DNA from: Paramuribaculum sp.
GTDB taxonomy: Bacteria; Bacteroidota; Bacteroidia; Bacteroidales; Muribaculaceae
Assembly (NCBI GenBank): GCA_009775605.1
Contig: VSPV01000041.1
Span: 1 to 18,236, forward strand
DNA length: 18,236 nt
Reading direction: 5' to 3'
Each line of letters opens with the position of its first letter. The first letter of the stretch is position 1. Below the pieces are notes generated by a model that worked only from the letters and a program-made list of their open reading frames with translations, did no database searches and was not told the origin of the DNA. The position numbers were made by a program, and so were the translations under genes. Below are positions 14,933 through 18,236 of the stretch, piece by piece.

Positions 14933-15029
14933 GGGTAAGCTGACTACATCGCACCGCTACAACCCGGTACCGTTGCTCCGGTCAAGGCCTGGCGGAGTTC
15001 CCGGGGAGCTGGTCGTGTAGGACTTACCC
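14933..15029 (-). ncRNA. ffs: Signal recognition particle RNA, small bacterial type (4.5S)
   Basis: This 97-nt RNA pairs with the M domain of Ffh to form the SRP that targets inner-membrane proteins. Its ends pair (GGGTAAG with CTTACCC) and are followed by seven Ts, a terminator formed with the closing stem. It folds as one long hairpin: TACA/TGTA, CCCGG (25-29) with CCGGG (63-67), CCG with CGG. The conserved domain IV internal loop is present as CAGG (39-42) opposite AGCAACGG (53-60). The apical segment is CC-UUGACC-GG instead of the common GGAA tetraloop; it can be read as UGAC (URRC type) closed by a U-C mismatch. A strong promoter ends a few bases before the first G. The exact 5' end is inferred from the promoter and the closing stem. 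Confidence 0.88.
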
Positions 15030-15033
15030 GCTG

Positions 15034-15063
15034 CAAAGGTAAGCATCTTTTTCATAACGGCAA
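15034..15063 (-). promoter_or_regulatory. Promoter of the SRP RNA gene
   Basis: On the minus strand TTG (15063-15061), a 19-base spacer and TACCTTTG (15041-15034) match the Bacteroidota vegetative promoter at every fixed position. The -7 box ends 4 bases before the first G of the RNA, as expected for a start at or next to 15029. It is one of the two best promoters in the window, which fits an abundant stable RNA. Confidence 0.85.
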
Positions 15064-15064
15064 T

Positions 15065-15105
15065 AAAAAACCACGGATAAAATGCCTCCCGGCATCTTAT
15101 CCGTG
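15065..15105 (-). terminator. Intrinsic terminator of the korA-korB operon
   Basis: On the minus strand CACGGATAAGATGCC (15105-15091) pairs with GGCATTTTATCCGTG (15086-15072) in a 15-bp stem with one G-U pair and a GGGA loop, followed by G and six Ts. It begins about 40 bases after the korB stop. Its T tract abuts the -33 element of the ffs promoter. Confidence 0.9.
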
Positions 15106-15145
15106 TAATTAATCACATTATAAAAACTACTTATTGAGGGGTGTA

Positions 15146-16159
15146 TTATTCTACTGTCCAGGTCTCGCCGGCCATTATCATGTCGCGCAGGCAGGTGAAT
15201 CCTTTGGCGGCGCGAACGCGCTCAACCTGTTCGGAAACGCCGTCGTTGTAGGTGGGAGCCTCTACGTCGCGGATCACGCCTATGGCCAGCGGCAGTTCCT
15301 TGCCGTCCATCATGGCAAGCTGCTGGTGGAGGAAGTTGGAGGGGGTGTGGGCGTCGTGCACCAGCACGTCGTCCATCGTGTAGCCGTCCTGACCTATGGT
15401 CACGGCCTTAACCAGGAATCCGTCGCGCACCAGACCCTTGTCACGGTTCTTACCGAATATCATTTTCTCGCCGTGAACCAGATGGATTGTGCGGTCGGGA
15501 CGCACTTCGCGGTCGGTGATGGGATTGTGGATGCCGTTGTTGTAGATCACGCAGTTCTGGAGCACTTCCACAACGGATGTGCCTTTGTGGCGTGCGGCGG
15601 CAAGCATGGATTCGCGGGTAACGTCAAGCTCCACGTCAATGCTGCGGGCAAAGAAATTGCCGCGGGCGCCGAACACGAGCTCGGCCGGTATGAAGGGATC
15701 TTCGGTGGTGCCGTAGGGCGAGGATTTGCTCACGAATCCGCGGTCGCTCGTGGGAGAATACTGGCCTTTGGTGAGACCGTAGATTTTATTGTTGAGCAGG
15801 CAGATATTTATGTCGATGTTGCGGCGCACGGCATGGATGAAGTGGTTGCCGCCTATTGCCAGGCCGTCGCCGTCGCCTGAGATCTGCCACACAGTCATCT
15901 CGGGGTTGGCTACCTTGAAGCCGGTGGCTATGGCGGCGGCGCGTCCGTGGATGGTGTGGAAGCCGTAGGTGTTCATGTAGTAGGGCAGACGCGAGGAGCA
16001 TCCAATGCCCGATATCACTGCGGTGCGGTGGGGAGCCACGCCCATTGCGGCCATGGCCTTGTGGAGTGAGTTGAGTATGGCGTGGTCGCCGCAGCCGGGG
16101 CACCAGCGCACGGGCTGGTCGCTTTTATAGTCTGAGGGTTCGAATGTGGTTTCTGACAT
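15146..16159 (-). CDS. korB: 2-oxoacid (2-oxoglutarate):ferredoxin oxidoreductase, beta subunit
   Basis: The beta subunit carries thiamine pyrophosphate in the enzyme that oxidatively decarboxylates a 2-oxoacid, probably 2-oxoglutarate, to the acyl-CoA while reducing ferredoxin; it can run in reverse in anaerobes. From M1 at 16159 (MSETTFEPSDY) the product has 337 residues. RWCPGCGDHAIL (18-29) contains the cysteine pair of the family, GIGCSSRLPYY follows at 51-61, and the TPP-Mg motif runs from GDGDGLAIGGNHFIH (95-109) to NN at 123-124. An ATG at 16171 overlaps the korA stop by 8 bases and would add MLKA; the downstream ATG leaves a 4-base gap. Either way it is tightly coupled to korA. Pyruvate or branched-chain oxoacids as substrate cannot be excluded from sequence alone. 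Confidence 0.94.
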   Translation of the reverse strand: MSETTFEPSDYKSDQPVRWCPGCGDHAILNSLHKAMAAMGVAPHRTAVISGIGCSSRLPYYMNTYGFHTIHGRAAAIATGFKVANPEMTVWQISGDGDGLAIGGNHFIHAVRRNIDINICLLNNKIYGLTKGQYSPTSDRGFVSKSSPYGTTEDPFIPAELVFGARGNFFARSIDVELDVTRESMLAAARHKGTSVVEVLQNCVIYNNGIHNPITDREVRPDRTIHLVHGEKMIFGKNRDKGLVRDGFLVKAVTIGQDGYTMDDVLVHDAHTPSNFLHQQLAMMDGKELPLAIGVIRDVEAPTYNDGVSEQVERVRAAKGFTCLRDMIMAGETWTVE

Positions 16160-16163
16160 GGCT

Positions 16164-18023
16164 TTAAGCATTGTGTGAGTCCATGATTTCGTTAACGCGG
16201 CTTACTATTTCCTCCACCATGAATGGCTGTCCCTGCACCTTGTTGATGCGGTGGAATTCCACTTCGGGGAAGTGCATGGTGAGATAGTCGGCCATCATGC
16301 CGGTGTTGAGTTCGGCCACAATCACCTTCTTGTAGCCGTGGAGTATCTCGCGGGTGTTGGAGGGGAGCGGGTTGATGTAGCGGAAATGTGCCAGCGCCAC
16401 CTTGCGTCCGGCCCGGTTGAGCTCGTCGACGGCGGTGCGGAGATGGCCGTAGGTGCCTCCCCAGCCCACCAGAAGCGTGTCGGCGTCGTCTGCGCCCACG
16501 GTCTCGAGCAGGGGAATGTCGGAGGCGATGCGGGCCACTTTCTCGCGGCGCAGCTCAACCATCTTCTCATGGTTGGCGGGATCGGTGGAGATGGCGCCGG
16601 TGGCGCAGTCCTTTTCCAGACCGCCGATGCGGTGAGCGGCACCCTCGGTTCCGGGAATCGCCCAGTAGCGTGCCAGGGTCTCGGGGTTGCGCTCGTAGGG
16701 GCGCCAGCCGCCCTGCTCTATGCGCTCTTTGGGCAGATAGTTGGGCCTGATGGCGGGATATTCGTCGGCGTCGGGTATGCGCCAGGCCGATGAGCCGTTG
16801 CCTATGAAGGCATCCGTAAGGAGTATCACCGGGGTGATATGCTCCAGGGCTATGCGGCAGGCCTCGAAAGCCATTGTGAAGCAGTCGGTGGGTGATGCGG
16901 CGGCAAGTACCGGCAGGGGCGACTCGCCGTTTCGGCCGTAGAGGGCCTGCATCAGGTCGGTCTGTTCGGTTTTGGTGGGAAGTCCGGTGGAGGGGCCTCC
17001 GCGCTGCACGTCAATCACCACCAGAGGCAGTTCGGCCATAACGGCCAGACCTATGCCTTCGCTTTTCAGCGCCAGGCCGGGGCCTGAGGTGGAGGTTACG
17101 GCGAGGTTTCCGGCAAACGAGGCGCCTATGGCCGAGCACACGCCGGCTATCTCGTCTTCCATCTGGCAGGCTTTCACGCCGAGATCCTTGCGCTTGGCAA
17201 GTTCGTGGAGTATGTCGGTGGCCGGGGTGATGGGGTAGGAGCCGAGGAAGAGGGGGCGTCCGCTCTTTTCCGAGGCCATTATGAGGCCCCATGCGGTGGC
17301 GGTGTTGCCGTTGATGTCGGTGTAGACGCCGGGGCGCGCGGCCTCGGTCTCTATGCGGTAGGTGGATACTCCGGCGTGGATGTTGGAGCCGTAGTCGAAT
17401 CCGGCGCGGAGCACCGTGGTGTTGGCCTGCAGAATGGCCGGTTTCCTGGCGAATTTGGCCTTGAGGAAGCGCTCAACGCTTTCCAGCGGACGGTCGAAGA
17501 GCCAGCACACAAGGCCCAGCGCCATGAAGTTGCGGCATTTTACTATGCTCTTGTTGTCAAGGCCCGACTCGGCCAGAGCGCTTTTGGTCATGGTGGTGAT
17601 GGGCACCTCGACCACCTGGGCTTTCATGTCGAGTTCCGTGAAGGGGTCGTCGGTCTTGAACTCGGCCTTGCGCAGGTCGGCTTCCTTGAATGAGTCGATG
17701 TCCACTATCACCACGCCGCCGCGCTTCACATTGTAGCGGTTTTTCTTCAGAGCGGCGGGGTTCATGGCCACGAGCACGTCGCAGCGGTCGCCGGGGGTGT
17801 GCACCTCGTTGCCCACACTCACCTGGAATCCGCTCACGCCGCCCAGCGAGCCCTGCGGGGCGCGCACTTCGGCGGGATAGTCGGGAAAAGTGGAAACCTG
17901 GTTGCCCAGGCCGGCTGAAACGTTTGTGAAAATATTACCCACGAGCTGCATGCCGTCGCCGGAGTCGCCGGAGAATCGGATCACAACCTTGTCGAGGGTT
18001 TTGACATTTGTCTTGTTTAGCAT
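16164..18023 (-). CDS. korA: 2-oxoacid (2-oxoglutarate):ferredoxin oxidoreductase, fused gamma-alpha subunit
   Basis: This 619-residue protein joins two subunits that are separate in many archaea. The N-terminal gamma domain (about 10-195) carries FSGDSGDGMQLVGN (17-30) and the FPDYPAEVRAPQGSLGG stretch. The alpha domain (from about 240) contains GSYPITPATDILHELA (261-276), QMEDEIAG (287-294), TSTSGPGLALKSEG (310-323) and QRGGPSTGLPTKTEQ (340-354), the pyrimidine-binding part of the TPP site. A C-terminal transketolase-like domain ends with INKVQGQPF. It partners KorB, translated from the next gene on the same mRNA. No separate ferredoxin-type delta subunit is encoded here, as expected for the two-subunit Bacteroidota form. 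Activity feeds succinyl-CoA and reduced ferredoxin pools in anaerobic metabolism. A strong promoter precedes it. Confidence 0.95.
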   Translation of the reverse strand: MLNKTNVKTLDKVVIRFSGDSGDGMQLVGNIFTNVSAGLGNQVSTFPDYPAEVRAPQGSLGGVSGFQVSVGNEVHTPGDRCDVLVAMNPAALKKNRYNVKRGGVVIVDIDSFKEADLRKAEFKTDDPFTELDMKAQVVEVPITTMTKSALAESGLDNKSIVKCRNFMALGLVCWLFDRPLESVERFLKAKFARKPAILQANTTVLRAGFDYGSNIHAGVSTYRIETEAARPGVYTDINGNTATAWGLIMASEKSGRPLFLGSYPITPATDILHELAKRKDLGVKACQMEDEIAGVCSAIGASFAGNLAVTSTSGPGLALKSEGIGLAVMAELPLVVIDVQRGGPSTGLPTKTEQTDLMQALYGRNGESPLPVLAAASPTDCFTMAFEACRIALEHITPVILLTDAFIGNGSSAWRIPDADEYPAIRPNYLPKERIEQGGWRPYERNPETLARYWAIPGTEGAAHRIGGLEKDCATGAISTDPANHEKMVELRREKVARIASDIPLLETVGADDADTLLVGWGGTYGHLRTAVDELNRAGRKVALAHFRYINPLPSNTREILHGYKKVIVAELNTGMMADYLTMHFPEVEFHRINKVQGQPFMVEEIVSRVNEIMDSHNA

Positions 18024-18064
18024 GTCTCTGTGCTTTCCTAATGGTTAATGTAGATTTAGTTCGG

Positions 18065-18095
18065 CAAAATTAATAATGTAACTTTCGATATGCAA
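18065..18095 (-). promoter_or_regulatory. Promoter of the korA-korB operon
   Basis: On the minus strand TTG (18095-18093), a 20-base spacer and TAATTTTG (18072-18065) match the phylum consensus at all fixed positions. The leader to the korA ATG is about 35 bases. The rest of 18024-18144 is AT-rich and shows nothing else. Confidence 0.8.
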
Positions 18096-18144
18096 GAATA
18101 TTGCACTTAAAATGCTTTTTCTGGATTTTTATTCTTTTTGCTTG

Positions 18145-18186
18145 AAAAAGAGAGGCCGCGCCGTGGGATTGCGGCGTGGCCTCTCT
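18145..18186 (-). terminator. Intrinsic terminator of the gene entering from the right edge
   Basis: On the minus strand a 15-bp stem (18186-18172 with 18163-18149, one mismatch that is G-T on the plus strand) with an 8-base loop is followed by five T residues (18149-18145 including the last stem base). It lies about 20 bases after the stop of the truncated gene at 18205 and isolates it from the korA promoter. Confidence 0.85.
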
Positions 18187-18204
18187 GTGGATTGTGTCAG
18201 TTAA

Positions 18205-18236
18205 TTAACGCTTGAGGTTGGGGTTCTTTTCAGTCT
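18205..18236 (-). CDS. C-terminal end of an unidentified gene (truncated by the window)
   Basis: On the minus strand the frame reads TEKNPNLKR then TAA at 18207-18205. The following strong terminator supports a real gene end. Nine residues are too few to identify the product. Confidence 0.6.
   Translation of the reverse strand, partial: TEKNPNLKR

Overview
The window looks like a chromosomal housekeeping segment from a member of the Bacteroidota, most likely order Bacteroidales. The evidence is as follows. Four intergenic regions carry the phylum-type promoter -7 box TAxxTTTG, two of them with a well-placed -33 TTG. Shine-Dalgarno sequences are missing. YbeY shows an HGLLHLCGxxD motif in place of the usual three-histidine site. 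Xylose isomerase is of the long (about 440 residue) class, and a gamma-alpha fused 2-oxoacid:ferredoxin oxidoreductase is encoded. An anaerobic gut organism (possibly Muribaculaceae) is plausible, but the family level is a guess. I saw no insertion sequences, tRNAs, phage genes or CRISPR array.

Layout. Positions 1-5078 read on the plus strand: ybeY (rRNA maturation endonuclease), mnmG (tRNA wobble-uridine modification), a 16-bp parS-like palindrome, apt (adenine salvage) and uvrC (nucleotide excision repair). uvrC converges on a minus-strand xylose block, with a bidirectional terminator at 5249-5292 and a 9-bp-period repeat array between them. The xylose block reads xylB (xylulokinase), xylA (xylose isomerase), then a XylE-like sugar transporter, so import, isomerisation and phosphorylation are encoded together. 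Upstream of it, also on minus, lies a secreted C69-family dipeptidase. Next is carB, the large subunit of carbamoyl-phosphate synthetase, without carA beside it. A 353-base gap at 14793-15145 is packed with the carB promoter, a 97-nt SRP RNA gene (ffs) with its own promoter, and the terminator of the next operon. Last come korB and korA (2-oxoacid:ferredoxin oxidoreductase, read korA then korB) with a clear promoter, and at the right edge the last codons of another minus-strand gene with a strong terminator.

Points that stand out: the parS-like site just after mnmG; a CarB whose sequence resembles eukaryotic carbamoyl-phosphate synthetases, including most of the N-acetylglutamate-contact positions of human CPS1; the SRP RNA with a non-GNRA apical loop; and two intergenic elements (5077-5210 and 11486-11518) sharing a 9-base period and inverted-repeat geometry that no gene here explains. 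No wholly new multi-gene system is evident.
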